NCBI RefSeq assembly: GCF_001662875.1
Contig: NZ_JPVZ01000015.1
Location: 1 to 35,340, forward strand
Origin: Thalassospira tepidiphila MCCC 1A03514
GTDB lineage: Bacteria; Pseudomonadota; Alphaproteobacteria; Rhodospirillales; Thalassospiraceae
Reading direction: 5' to 3'
Length of the DNA stretch: 35,340 nt
The notes below the pieces were generated by a model, which saw only the letters and a list, made by a program, of their open reading frames with translations, was not told the origin of the DNA and did not search any database. A program made the position numbers and the translations under genes. The first letter of the stretch is position 1, and the number at the start of each line of letters is the position of its first letter. This document shows, one piece after another, positions 17,027 through 24,724 of the stretch.

Positions 17027-18250
17027 GTGACCGGCGACGTGATCAGGACAAACAGGAAAATCCATCTCCTGTTTGTCCTGCAACTGGTATCCATGGGCGC
17101 AATGGAAATGAGCGGGCCGTTCTGGCCCTTTCATCTGCGTTCGCTCACCAGTTCAGATGATCTGTTCACACTCGCCAGCATCGGTGTTTATGTCGGACCG
17201 ATGCTGGGCATCATGTTGACCAGCACCTTTTGGGGACGGGTCGGGGATCGGTTCGGCCACAAGGCGATGATGATTAGGGCCCTTTTTGGCTTGGCCGCGA
17301 CCCAGCTTGTATTGGCCTTTTCTGGTGACGTTTTTTCGATCCTGATCTTACGGTTTTTGCAAGGGGCCTGTGCCGGATATATCGCACCGGCCCAGGCGTA
17401 CGGGGTCAGCATCGAAAGCCCGGCACGGCGGGCAAAGCTGTTTGCCTATTTGCAGGTGTCGACCAATCTCGGCTCGCTGTGCGGGGCGTTGCTTGGTGGT
17501 GTGATCCTTGATCTTGCCAGCTTCTTTTGGATCAACTTTTCGGCGGCCATCCTGTGTGCACTCAGCATGATTTCGGTTTGGGTGTTGCTTCCGACTGTCG
17601 CCGCTCCGGTGCGGCCTAAGACAAGTGACAGACCGGATACTAAGCCGAGCATTGTGCGATCGCCACAGGTCATTTCCTTGCTGACGATCATCGGCGTTCT
17701 GTTGCTTGGCCGAATGGTGACGCAATCGCCGTTTCCGATTTATGTCCTGCACACTTTTGATGTCGGCAACTGGGTTGTAGGGCTCTGTTACGGCCTTTTG
17801 GCGATGGGCTTTGTGACAACCGCGTCGCTTTGGGCGCGCTATTTCGAAGGACGTTCCGCGCAAAACGTTCTGGGGCGAATGTGTCTGGTCATTGCCGGAT
17901 GCATTGTCGTGACCGTGACGGCAGGGCTGACCGGATCGGTCATTGTTTTTGCCGCGATGTATTTCCTGTGGGGGACGCTTTTGGGCGCAACCACGCCGGT
18001 TTTGACCGCGCTCGTGTCACGCAGTGCATCTGATCATCAGCAGGGATATTTACTTGGACTGGCGCAAAGCACAGCCCAGTTTTCATCGATGGCCGGGATC
18101 GCAATTGGCGGCTGGTTCGCGCAGGTTTCCGGGCTTTCAAACATCTATTTTCTCGTCGGTTTTGTCTATTTCGTCGGTTTGGTGCTGACCGCTGTGACGC
18201 GGGTAGGTGTCGGTCGTACGACAAACCCGACTGAGCTATCAGGGGAGTAA
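17027..18250 (+). CDS. MFS transporter in the siderophore cluster
   Basis: This is a 407-residue major facilitator superfamily protein with 12 predicted helices. Motif A between helices 2 and 3 is GRVGDRFGHKA at 70-80. GTG 17027 starts 1 nt after the receptor stop, so it is probably translated by re-initiation. A charged, Pro-rich loop at about 195-215 divides the two six-helix halves. In this place it could import the ferric siderophore or free siderophore across the inner membrane (as RhtX/FptX-type carriers do) or export a siderophore. The sequence cannot separate these. No ABC permease is present, which favours import. Confidence 0.87.
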   Translation: MTGDVIRTNRKIHLLFVLQLVSMGAMEMSGPFWPFHLRSLTSSDDLFTLASIGVYVGPMLGIMLTSTFWGRVGDRFGHKAMMIRALFGLAATQLVLAFSGDVFSILILRFLQGACAGYIAPAQAYGVSIESPARRAKLFAYLQVSTNLGSLCGALLGGVILDLASFFWINFSAAILCALSMISVWVLLPTVAAPVRPKTSDRPDTKPSIVRSPQVISLLTIIGVLLLGRMVTQSPFPIYVLHTFDVGNWVVGLCYGLLAMGFVTTASLWARYFEGRSAQNVLGRMCLVIAGCIVVTVTAGLTGSVIVFAAMYFLWGTLLGATTPVLTALVSRSASDHQQGYLLGLAQSTAQFSSMAGIAIGGWFAQVSGLSNIYFLVGFVYFVGLVLTAVTRVGVGRTTNPTELSGE

Positions 18251-18257
18251 AACGAGG

Positions 18258-19382
18258 ATGCGTAAACTTTCACAGATGCTTGTGTTTATGGTTTTGGTTC
18301 TGATTGGGCCGATGCCAGCACAGGCCGAAACCATCACGGTAACCGATATCGCCGGGCGCGAAGTTGCAGTCAATGTCCCGATAAAACGTGCCATCCTTGG
18401 CGAGGGTCGCCAGCTTTATATCATTGCCGCCCTTGATCGCGAAAATCCGGCGGCGCGCATTGTCGGTTGGCGCAAGGACCTGATCGAAGCCGATCCGGCA
18501 ACCTATCAGGCCTATCTTGCGAAGTTCCCGGAATTTGCCGATATCCCGGCCTTTGAGGGGCTGGAGCAAAGCCTGATTGATATCGAAACCACGATTGCGC
18601 AAAAGCCCGATATCGTTTTCCTCAATCTTGAAACCAAGCGCGCGGTGGAAGAAGCCGCCTATATCGAAAAGCTTGGAGCCCTTGATATCCCCGTGGTCTA
18701 TGTCGATTTTCGCAATAGCCCGGAAGTGAATACCGAACCCTCCATTCGTTTGTTCGGAAAGCTGTTTGGCAAGCAAGATCGTGCTGAGGAATTTATCGCG
18801 TTCCGTGCTGAGGAAATCGCAAAAATCACTAATCGCCTGGCCAGTGTGAAACCGGATCGCCCAAAGGTATTCATCGACCGTGCCGCCGGGTTTTACGAGG
18901 ATTGTTGCCATTCATTTGGCGATGGCAATTTTGGTGCGATGGTTGAAATGGCCGGTGGCGACAATATTGCCAAGGACCTGATCCCTGGCACCTTCGGGCA
19001 GATCAATGCCGAACAGGTCATTGTTTCTGATCCGGACCACATCATCATCACCAGCGCGATGTGGGATGTCTATGTGCCGGGGGGCAAATGGGTTCCGGTC
19101 GGTCCCGGTGCCGACCCGGACGAAATTGTTGAAAAACTGAAATTCTATCCGACCCGCCCGGCTTATCTCGGGATCAAGGCGCAAAAGACCAAAGCATTCC
19201 ATGCGGTCTGGCATCAGTTTTACAACAGCCCCTATCAGTTCGTCGCCATTCAGCAGATGGCCAAATGGTTCCACTCCGAACTGTTCGCAGATATCGATCC
19301 CGATAAAACCTTCAAACAGCTTCATGACCGGTTTCTGCCGATTGATTATCAGCCGGGTTATTTCGGGACGCTGTCGAACTAG
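18258..19382 (+). CDS. Periplasmic iron-siderophore binding protein (FecB/FepB type)
   Basis: This 374-residue class III periplasmic binding protein starts at ATG 18258, 7 nt after the MFS stop, with GAGG/GGGGAG just upstream. The signal peptide ends at AQA (21-23). The mature start ETITVTDIAGREVAVN is the classic opening of ferric-siderophore binding proteins. KPDIVFLN and EQVIVSDPDHIIITS are the typical strands facing the cleft. Such proteins normally hand cargo to a FecCD-type ABC permease, yet none is present here and a terminator follows. A conserved Cys pair (CCHSFG, about 216) is unusual. It might serve an ABC permease encoded elsewhere or work with the MFS protein. Confidence 0.9.
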   Translation: MRKLSQMLVFMVLVLIGPMPAQAETITVTDIAGREVAVNVPIKRAILGEGRQLYIIAALDRENPAARIVGWRKDLIEADPATYQAYLAKFPEFADIPAFEGLEQSLIDIETTIAQKPDIVFLNLETKRAVEEAAYIEKLGALDIPVVYVDFRNSPEVNTEPSIRLFGKLFGKQDRAEEFIAFRAEEIAKITNRLASVKPDRPKVFIDRAAGFYEDCCHSFGDGNFGAMVEMAGGDNIAKDLIPGTFGQINAEQVIVSDPDHIIITSAMWDVYVPGGKWVPVGPGADPDEIVEKLKFYPTRPAYLGIKAQKTKAFHAVWHQFYNSPYQFVAIQQMAKWFHSELFADIDPDKTFKQLHDRFLPIDYQPGYFGTLSN

Positions 19383-19424
19383 GATGTTTTTGCGCATATC
19401 ACCATTCCGCGACGATTGATCATG

Positions 19425-19453
19425 GCGGGAGCAACACTGTTGTTCCCGCTTTT
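19425..19453 (+). terminator. Rho-independent terminator of the iron block
   Basis: GCGGGAGCAACA (19425-19436) pairs with TGTTGTTCCCGC (19438-19449), with one G-U pair, and TTTT follows. It lies 43 nt after the binding-protein stop and marks the end of the iron-uptake transcript. Confidence 0.88.
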
Positions 19454-19657
19454 CTGTGCAAATATCGCAGGTTCTGCTAATCGGCTCTGATTGGTTGTCC
19501 TTTGGTGAAATCTTCTAGCAAAGCAGGCCTCGGCCCCGGTTTGCGATTGCTATTGGGTAAATATCTCGCAAAAATGTGGCATCCACCACGGAGCAGACTA
19601 GATAAAGATCAGAATGCGATCATGTCGCTCCCAATAATGCTTTCCGGAGGCACTCAA

Positions 19658-21118
19658 ATGATTTCGCTTAAAGACCCCAGTCTTTTCACCCAGCAGGCCT
19701 ATGTCGGCGGGGAATGGATCGATGCCCCAGACGGGAAAACAGCCGAGGTAACCAACCCCGCAACCGGTGAAGTGCTTGGCACGGTTCCGCTTCTTGGCCG
19801 CGATGAAGTTGCGCATGCCATTGATGTCGCCGAAAAGGCGCAGAAGCTTTGGAAAAAGCGCACCGCCAAGGAGCGCGCGGGCATCCTGATGAAATGGTAC
19901 GACCTGATGATGGAAAATCAGGACGACCTGGCCGCCCTGATGACGGCAGAGCAGGGCAAGCCATTGACCGAAGCCAAGGGCGAGATCGCCTATGGCTCAT
20001 CCTTCCTGCAGTGGTTTGCCGAAGAAGCCAAACGCGTCTATGGCGATGTGATCCCGACCTTTGCCGAAGGCCGCCGTGTGATGGTTCTCAAAGAACCGAT
20101 TGGTGTTTGTGCCGCCATCACGCCGTGGAACTTCCCGACCGCGATGATCACCCGCAAAGCCGCCCCGGCATTGGCCGTCGGCTGTGCGATGGTGGTCAAA
20201 CCGGCGATGGAAACACCGTATTCCGCCCTTGCCATGGCAATTCTGGCCGAACGTGCTGGTCTGCCCAAGGGGCTGTTGTCCATCGTGACCGGTGATGCAC
20301 CGGTGATCGGTGCGGAAATGACCGAAAATGCCAAGGTCCGCAAACTGACCTTTACCGGTTCGACCGCGATTGGGCGTCTCCTGATGCGCCAGTGTTCCGA
20401 TACCGTCAAAAAGGTCAGCCTGGAGCTTGGCGGCAATGCGCCGTTTATCGTCTGTGAAGATGCCGATATCGATGCGGCGGTCGAAGGCGCGATTGCGTCG
20501 AAATACCGTAATGCCGGTCAGACCTGTGTCTGTGCCAACCGTCTGTTCGTTCATGATGCAATCTATGACGAATTCGCAGAGAAATACGCAGCCAAGGTCT
20601 CCAGAATGACCGTCGGCAACGGTGCGGACGAAGGCGTTGTGATCGGCCCGCTGATCACCGAAAAGGCTGTCGAAAAGGTCGAAAGCCAGATTGCCGATGC
20701 GGTTGCCAAGGGTGGCCGTATCCTGACGGGCGGTAAGCGTCACGAAAAGGGCGGCTCGTTCTTCCAGCCGACCGTGATTGCCGATGCCACCCGCGAAATG
20801 ACCGTCTTCCGCGAGGAAACCTTTGGCCCGATGGCACCGCTGATCCGGTTCAAAACCGATGATGAAGTGCTTGAGATGGCCAATGATTCCGAGTTCGGTC
20901 TGGCATCCTACTTCTATTCGCGTGACATCAACCGGATCTGGAAACTGGCCGAGGGTCTTGAAAGCGGGATTGTCGGGGTTAATACCGGCATCATCTCGAC
21001 CGAGGTGGCACCGTTTGGCGGCGTCAAACAATCCGGTGTCGGTCGTGAAGGATCGAAATACGGTGTCGAGGACTACCTCGAAGTCAAATATGTCTGCATG
21101 GGCGGCGTTGACGAATAA
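19658..21118 (+). CDS. gabD: Succinate-semialdehyde dehydrogenase GabD
   Basis: This 486-residue aldehyde dehydrogenase oxidises succinate semialdehyde to succinate with NAD(P)+, the last step of 4-aminobutyrate breakdown. ATG 19658 has GGAGG 8 nt upstream; the ORF extension to 19502 is unsupported. The NAD fold has TFTGSTAIGR, the general base is Glu256 (SLELGGNAPF), and the catalytic Cys290 sits in GQTCVCANR. The CVC pair is characteristic of GabD and can form a regulatory disulfide. The C-terminus INTGIIS-like stretch (VNTGIISTEVAPFGG) is also GabD-specific. No GABA transaminase is adjacent. A second possible role is 2-oxoglutarate-semialdehyde oxidation for the hydroxyproline pathway at 29.6-35 kb, but the GabD match is better. 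Confidence 0.92.
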   Translation: MISLKDPSLFTQQAYVGGEWIDAPDGKTAEVTNPATGEVLGTVPLLGRDEVAHAIDVAEKAQKLWKKRTAKERAGILMKWYDLMMENQDDLAALMTAEQGKPLTEAKGEIAYGSSFLQWFAEEAKRVYGDVIPTFAEGRRVMVLKEPIGVCAAITPWNFPTAMITRKAAPALAVGCAMVVKPAMETPYSALAMAILAERAGLPKGLLSIVTGDAPVIGAEMTENAKVRKLTFTGSTAIGRLLMRQCSDTVKKVSLELGGNAPFIVCEDADIDAAVEGAIASKYRNAGQTCVCANRLFVHDAIYDEFAEKYAAKVSRMTVGNGADEGVVIGPLITEKAVEKVESQIADAVAKGGRILTGGKRHEKGGSFFQPTVIADATREMTVFREETFGPMAPLIRFKTDDEVLEMANDSEFGLASYFYSRDINRIWKLAEGLESGIVGVNTGIISTEVAPFGGVKQSGVGREGSKYGVEDYLEVKYVCMGGVDE

Positions 21119-21156
21119 CGCTTATCCCCCAGAAGGCATACCAGAAGTCAGAAAAG

Positions 21157-21187
21157 AAAAGGGCGCTGCAATTCGCAGCGCCCTTTT
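21157..21187. terminator. Bidirectional terminator between gabD and the 183-residue gene
   Basis: GGGCGCTGC (21161-21169) pairs with GCAGCGCCC (21175-21183) around AATTC. AAAA precedes it and TTTT follows, so it can stop transcription from both sides. Confidence 0.9.
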
Positions 21188-21227
21188 GTATTGAAGGCCA
21201 TAAGGCCCGCACCCATAAGGCCTGCAC

Positions 21228-21779
21228 TCAGACATCAAAGATGTTTTTCTTGCGCGCGCCAGAGGCTTCATCCTGTTCGTCCTGCTTGCCGGTAATCGAC
21301 TGCGACGAGCCGCTTGGCAGTTCGGACTGCAATTCGGTAAACACATCAAACATGTTCGGGTTAAAGGCGATCCGCGCCTGCAGACGGTCGCGGCGCTCAT
21401 CGGCGGTTTCATCCCCGTCGGCTGATTTGCCAAGTTCGGCCTCGGCCATACTGTTGCCGTTCAGGCGCTGCTCGATGGCATCGGCAATGACCTTTTCGAT
21501 GGCCTGGCGATCATCGGCATCCATTTCGGCCAGTTTCTCTTCATCAAGGCCCATACTTTGCAGGATCTTGGCACGCAATTCTTCGATCTTGCGTTCCTCG
21601 ATTTCCTTCACATAGGTCGTGAAACCATGTTCGCGGATATAGGCCAGCTCGGCATTTTCTTCCTTCTTCTTTTCGGGAAGCGGGACGGTGTTCGATGAAA
21701 TGGTTTGGCGGAAACTGGCCGCACTTTTGGCGCTTTGTGCGGTGTTGGTGACAGCAGCCAACGTTTCATACAATCCCAT
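21228..21779 (-). CDS. Uncharacterised charged, helical cytoplasmic protein
   Basis: This 183-residue protein is not recognised. ATG 21779 is chosen because GGAGG lies 6 nt upstream. The N-terminus (MGLYETLAAVTNTAQSAKSA) is followed by a strongly charged helical, possibly coiled-coil part (about 35-75, many Glu/Lys/Arg, including EEERKIEELRAKIL-like sequence). An acidic segment (MDADDRQAIEKVIADAIEQRL) follows, and then a polar disordered tail ending KKNIFDV. There is no signal peptide or membrane helix. It is a single-gene transcript divergent from glpK with its own terminator, and coding quality (SD, codon use) is good. No function is offered. Confidence 0.75.
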   Translation of the reverse strand: MGLYETLAAVTNTAQSAKSAASFRQTISSNTVPLPEKKKEENAELAYIREHGFTTYVKEIEERKIEELRAKILQSMGLDEEKLAEMDADDRQAIEKVIADAIEQRLNGNSMAEAELGKSADGDETADERRDRLQARIAFNPNMFDVFTELQSELPSGSSQSITGKQDEQDEASGARKKNIFDV

Positions 21780-22092
21780 CAGAAACCTCCATGGGGAAAA
21801 AGATGCCGGTTGAAATTCATTCTTCTGTTTTCGTTGCAAACCCTGTGCCGTGCTGGGCGGGCACGTTTTTCCCGCCTGTTTGGTCAGCAAGACCGGTTTG
21901 AAAATTCCCTTGTAAATCAGGGGTATGAACGCATTGCGCAGAAAAATTTTCGAAAACGAATTGTTTTTTGCCGCGATTTTTTTCTAAATAGAGCGATAAA
22001 ACCAATGGCACCGTCATGTGGATGGGCCGCAACGCATCAATGTATGCAGGGTCGGATGGCAGGAAACCTGCCGGCTCGGGAGGAAAACAAAC
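21780..22092. other. Divergent control region upstream of glpK
   Basis: These 313 bases hold no supported gene. They contain an AT-rich stretch at about 21935-21995 with the candidate regulator site 21945-21960. A perfect hairpin GGCAGG-AAA-CCTGCC at 22058-22072 ends 5 nt before the glpK SD region (22078-22084). Confidence 0.55.
21945..21960 (+). promoter_or_regulatory. Candidate GlpR-type operator upstream of glpK
   Basis: AATTTTCGAAAACGAA shares 13 of 16 bases with the site upstream of glpD (12512-12527), differing only in the central three. It includes the palindrome TTTTCGAAAA. This suggests one regulator for both glycerol loci. Confidence 0.5.
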
Positions 22093-23589
22093 ATGTCAGA
22101 AACGCGCTATATCCTTGCCATTGATCAGGGAACGACAAGCTCACGGGCCATTGTATTTGATGAAAACGGCCGCTCCGTTTCCGTCGCCCAGCAGGAATTC
22201 CCGCAACATTTCCCCAATAGTGGCTGGGTCGAACATGACCCGGAAGACCTGTGGAGCACCGTGGTTGCCGTCTGCAAGGAGGCATTGGCACGGGTTGATA
22301 TCGCCAAGGTCGCCGCAATCGGCATCACCAACCAGCGTGAAACCACCGTTGTCTGGGATCGCAAGACCGGCAAGGCGATCTATAACGCGATTGTCTGGCA
22401 GGATCGCCGGACAGCCGCACTGTGTCATGAGCTTAAAAAGCGTGATCCCAAGCTTGAAGAGGCGGTCAACGCCAAGTCCGGCCTGTTGATAGATCCTTAT
22501 TTCTCGGCCACCAAGGTTGCGTGGATCCTTGATCATGTTTCGGGCGCACGTGCGCGTGCCGATCAGGGCGATCTGGCGTTTGGGACGGTCGACAGTTTCC
22601 TGTTGTGGCGTCTGACCGGTGGCAAGTCGCATGCAACCGATGCGACCAATGCGGCGCGCACCAACCTGTTTAACATTCGCGAAAACGCCTGGGATGACGA
22701 GCTTTGCAAAATCTTCCGCGTTCCGCGCAACATGCTGCCCGACGTCAAGGACTGTGCCGCTGATTTCGGCGTGACCGATGCCGATCTGTTTGGCGCGGAA
22801 ATCCCGGTGATGGGCATGGCGGGCGATCAGCAGGCGGCGGCATTCGGGCAGTGCTGCTTTGAGCCCGGCGATATCAAAAGCACCTATGGCACCGGCTGCT
22901 TTGTTATCCTCAATACCGGCGATGAGGCCGTGACCTCCCAACACCGGCTTCTGACCACGGTTGGCTATCGCATCAATGGCAAAACAAGCTACGCCATTGA
23001 AGGTGCGATCTTTGTTGCCGGGGCGGCGGTTCAATGGCTGCGCGACGGGCTCGGTATTATCAAGTCCGCCGCCGAAACCGAAGGATTAGCCAAATCCCTT
23101 GATGACAATCATGGTGTTTACCTTGTCCCGGCCTTTACCGGACTTGGCGCACCTTATTGGGACCCGGATGCCCGCGGGGCGATTTTCGGACTGACACGTG
23201 ATACAGGCCCGCGCGAGTTCGTGCGTGCGGCACTTGAAAGCGTTTGCTACCAGACATTTGATCTGTTCGAAGCCATGGCAGCCGATGGCGTGTCGCCCAA
23301 GGCGGTTCGGGTTGATGGCGGCATGGTTGCCAATGACTGGATGTGTCAGATGCTTTCTGACGTGTTGGGCATTTCGGTCGAACGCCCCGAAGTCACCGAA
23401 ACCACGGCACTGGGGGCAGCCTACCTTGCCGGGTTGCAGGCCGGTATTTACCGGGATCTCGATCATATTTCCGAGAAATGGCACCTCGATGCCAGCTTCG
23501 AGCCCGATATCGAGCCGGGCCGCCGTCAAGGATTGCTCAATGGCTGGAAAGATGCGGTCAAACGGGTGCAGACTTCCCCATCTGACTGA
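22093..23589 (+). CDS. glpK: Glycerol kinase GlpK
   Basis: This 498-residue FGGY-family kinase phosphorylates glycerol with ATP to sn-glycerol-3-phosphate in the cytoplasm, linking the GlpSTPQUV importer to GlpD. ATG 22093 is preceded by GGGAGGA at 8 nt; the upstream ORF extension is rejected. The N-terminal phosphate loop is [15 protein letters not shown] and the substrate region is [12 protein letters not shown]. The FGGY signature region contains [11 protein letters not shown] and the C-terminal ATP-site motif is [13 protein letters not shown]. Length matches E. coli GlpK (502). It lies about 10 kb from the glpD operon rather than inside it. Confidence 0.96.
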   Translation: MSETRYILAIDQGTTSSRAIVFDENGRSVSVAQQEFPQHFPNSGWVEHDPEDLWSTVVAVCKEALARVDIAKVAAIGITNQRETTVVWDRKTGKAIYNAIVWQDRRTAALCHELKKRDPKLEEAVNAKSGLLIDPYFSATKVAWILDHVSGARARADQGDLAFGTVDSFLLWRLTGGKSHATDATNAARTNLFNIRENAWDDELCKIFRVPRNMLPDVKDCAADFGVTDADLFGAEIPVMGMAGDQQAAAFGQCCFEPGDIKSTYGTGCFVILNTGDEAVTSQHRLLTTVGYRINGKTSYAIEGAIFVAGAAVQWLRDGLGIIKSAAETEGLAKSLDDNHGVYLVPAFTGLGAPYWDPDARGAIFGLTRDTGPREFVRAALESVCYQTFDLFEAMAADGVSPKAVRVDGGMVANDWMCQMLSDVLGISVERPEVTETTALGAAYLAGLQAGIYRDLDHISEKWHLDASFEPDIEPGRRQGLLNGWKDAVKRVQTSPSD

Positions 23590-23672
23590 CCCAAGTGACT
23601 GATACGCATGGCTGCCTTGCCAATGGAATTGCGGTGCGGGGCTGGTAAGTCCGCGAAATGATTTGTACTATC

Positions 23673-23706
23673 AAAGGACAGCGTCAATGATGCTGTCCTT
23701 TCTTTG
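23673..23706 (+). terminator. Rho-independent terminator downstream of glpK
   Basis: AAAGGACAGC (23673-23682) pairs perfectly with GCTGTCCTTT (23692-23701) around a 9-nt loop, followed by CTTTG. It lies 83 nt after the glpK stop. Confidence 0.8.
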
Positions 23707-23782
23707 TGCGTGATCGACGTGGGTTACCCGATCTGTTGCGCTGCTCTGGGCTTTGGTGCTTATTCTCGCCTTTGGGGGAAAC

Positions 23783-24724
23783 ATGCTTGATCTGATCGTC
23801 GGAAAAGTTGGACCGGTCTTTTTGACGATCCTGTGCGGTTTCCTTCTTACGCACATCAAGATCATAAAGCGTGAAGGCATCCCGTTTTTGGCCAAGCTTG
23901 CCATGAATGCCTTTATCCCGGCGATGCTGTTTCAGACCCTGTCGCAATCCGACATCAGCGCGCATTTCGACCTGCGGCTTTGGGGTAGTTATTATTCCGG
24001 CGTGCTGTTGAACTTCGCGTTGGTGTTTATAATCGCCAAACTTTGGCTGAGCGCCAAAACCGATGAAGCGGCCGTCACCGCGATGGGCGGCGTCTTTTCC
24101 AACATCGTTCTTCTCGGTATCCCGCTTGTACAGGCGGTTTACGGCGAAGAAGGTCTGGTGCCGCTTTTAATCGTGCTGTCGATCCATCCAGTCACCCTGA
24201 TGGGGATGACAATTCTGATTGTTGAGGGCAGTCGCGGTGGCGATGGTCATTGGTTGTCCAATGTATTTCGCAGCATCGTGCGTGTGGCCAGAAACCCGAT
24301 CATTGCGGCGATTGTGCTTGGCGTTCTGGCATCGCTGTTTGAAATCCGCATGCCCGAAATGGTCGATGGCACGCTGGAACGGTTCCGTACAGCCGGTCCG
24401 ACCATCGCACTTTTGCTGGTCGGGGCTGGTCTTTACGGGCAGTCGGTGCGCGGGAACCTCAGTGCCAGCTTGCTCTGCACCACGGCCAAAATGTTTGTCC
24501 AGCCGCTTCTGGTGTTCTCGGTCGGGCATTTCATTTTCGATCTGCCGCCGCTTTGGCTGATGATCGTCACACTGGTGGCTGCACTGCCAAGCGGTGCCAA
24601 TGTCGCGATTGTCGCGGGCAGCTATAATGTTTGTATCGACCGTTCATCCACGACGATCTTGCTGACCACCATCATCAGTATGCTGACTTTGCCGCTTCTG
24701 ATCCTCTATGCCGGATTGCTCTAA
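23783..24724 (+). CDS. AEC-family (auxin efflux carrier) transporter
   Basis: This is a 313-residue inner-membrane protein with about ten hydrophobic helices in two five-helix halves, matching the bacterial AEC family, whose known members carry malate or malonate or are uncharacterised. ATG 23783 is preceded by GGGGGAA; the upstream in-frame ATG at 23753 adds ten residues without an SD. Conserved features are NAFIPAMLFQTLSQ in the first half, GVFSNIVLLGIPLVQ, and ALPSGANVAIVAGSYNV near the C-terminus, with helix-breaking Pro/Gly in the crossing helices. The substrate is unknown. Its stop overlaps that of the convergent oxidoreductase gene. Confidence 0.88.
   Translation: MLDLIVGKVGPVFLTILCGFLLTHIKIIKREGIPFLAKLAMNAFIPAMLFQTLSQSDISAHFDLRLWGSYYSGVLLNFALVFIIAKLWLSAKTDEAAVTAMGGVFSNIVLLGIPLVQAVYGEEGLVPLLIVLSIHPVTLMGMTILIVEGSRGGDGHWLSNVFRSIVRVARNPIIAAIVLGVLASLFEIRMPEMVDGTLERFRTAGPTIALLLVGAGLYGQSVRGNLSASLLCTTAKMFVQPLLVFSVGHFIFDLPPLWLMIVTLVAALPSGANVAIVAGSYNVCIDRSSTTILLTTIISMLTLPLLILYAGLL

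Noticed and set aside
19997..21031. 344-codon minus-strand frame opposite gabD
   Set aside because: It is a shadow of the gabD coding sequence with no recognisable domain and no SD.
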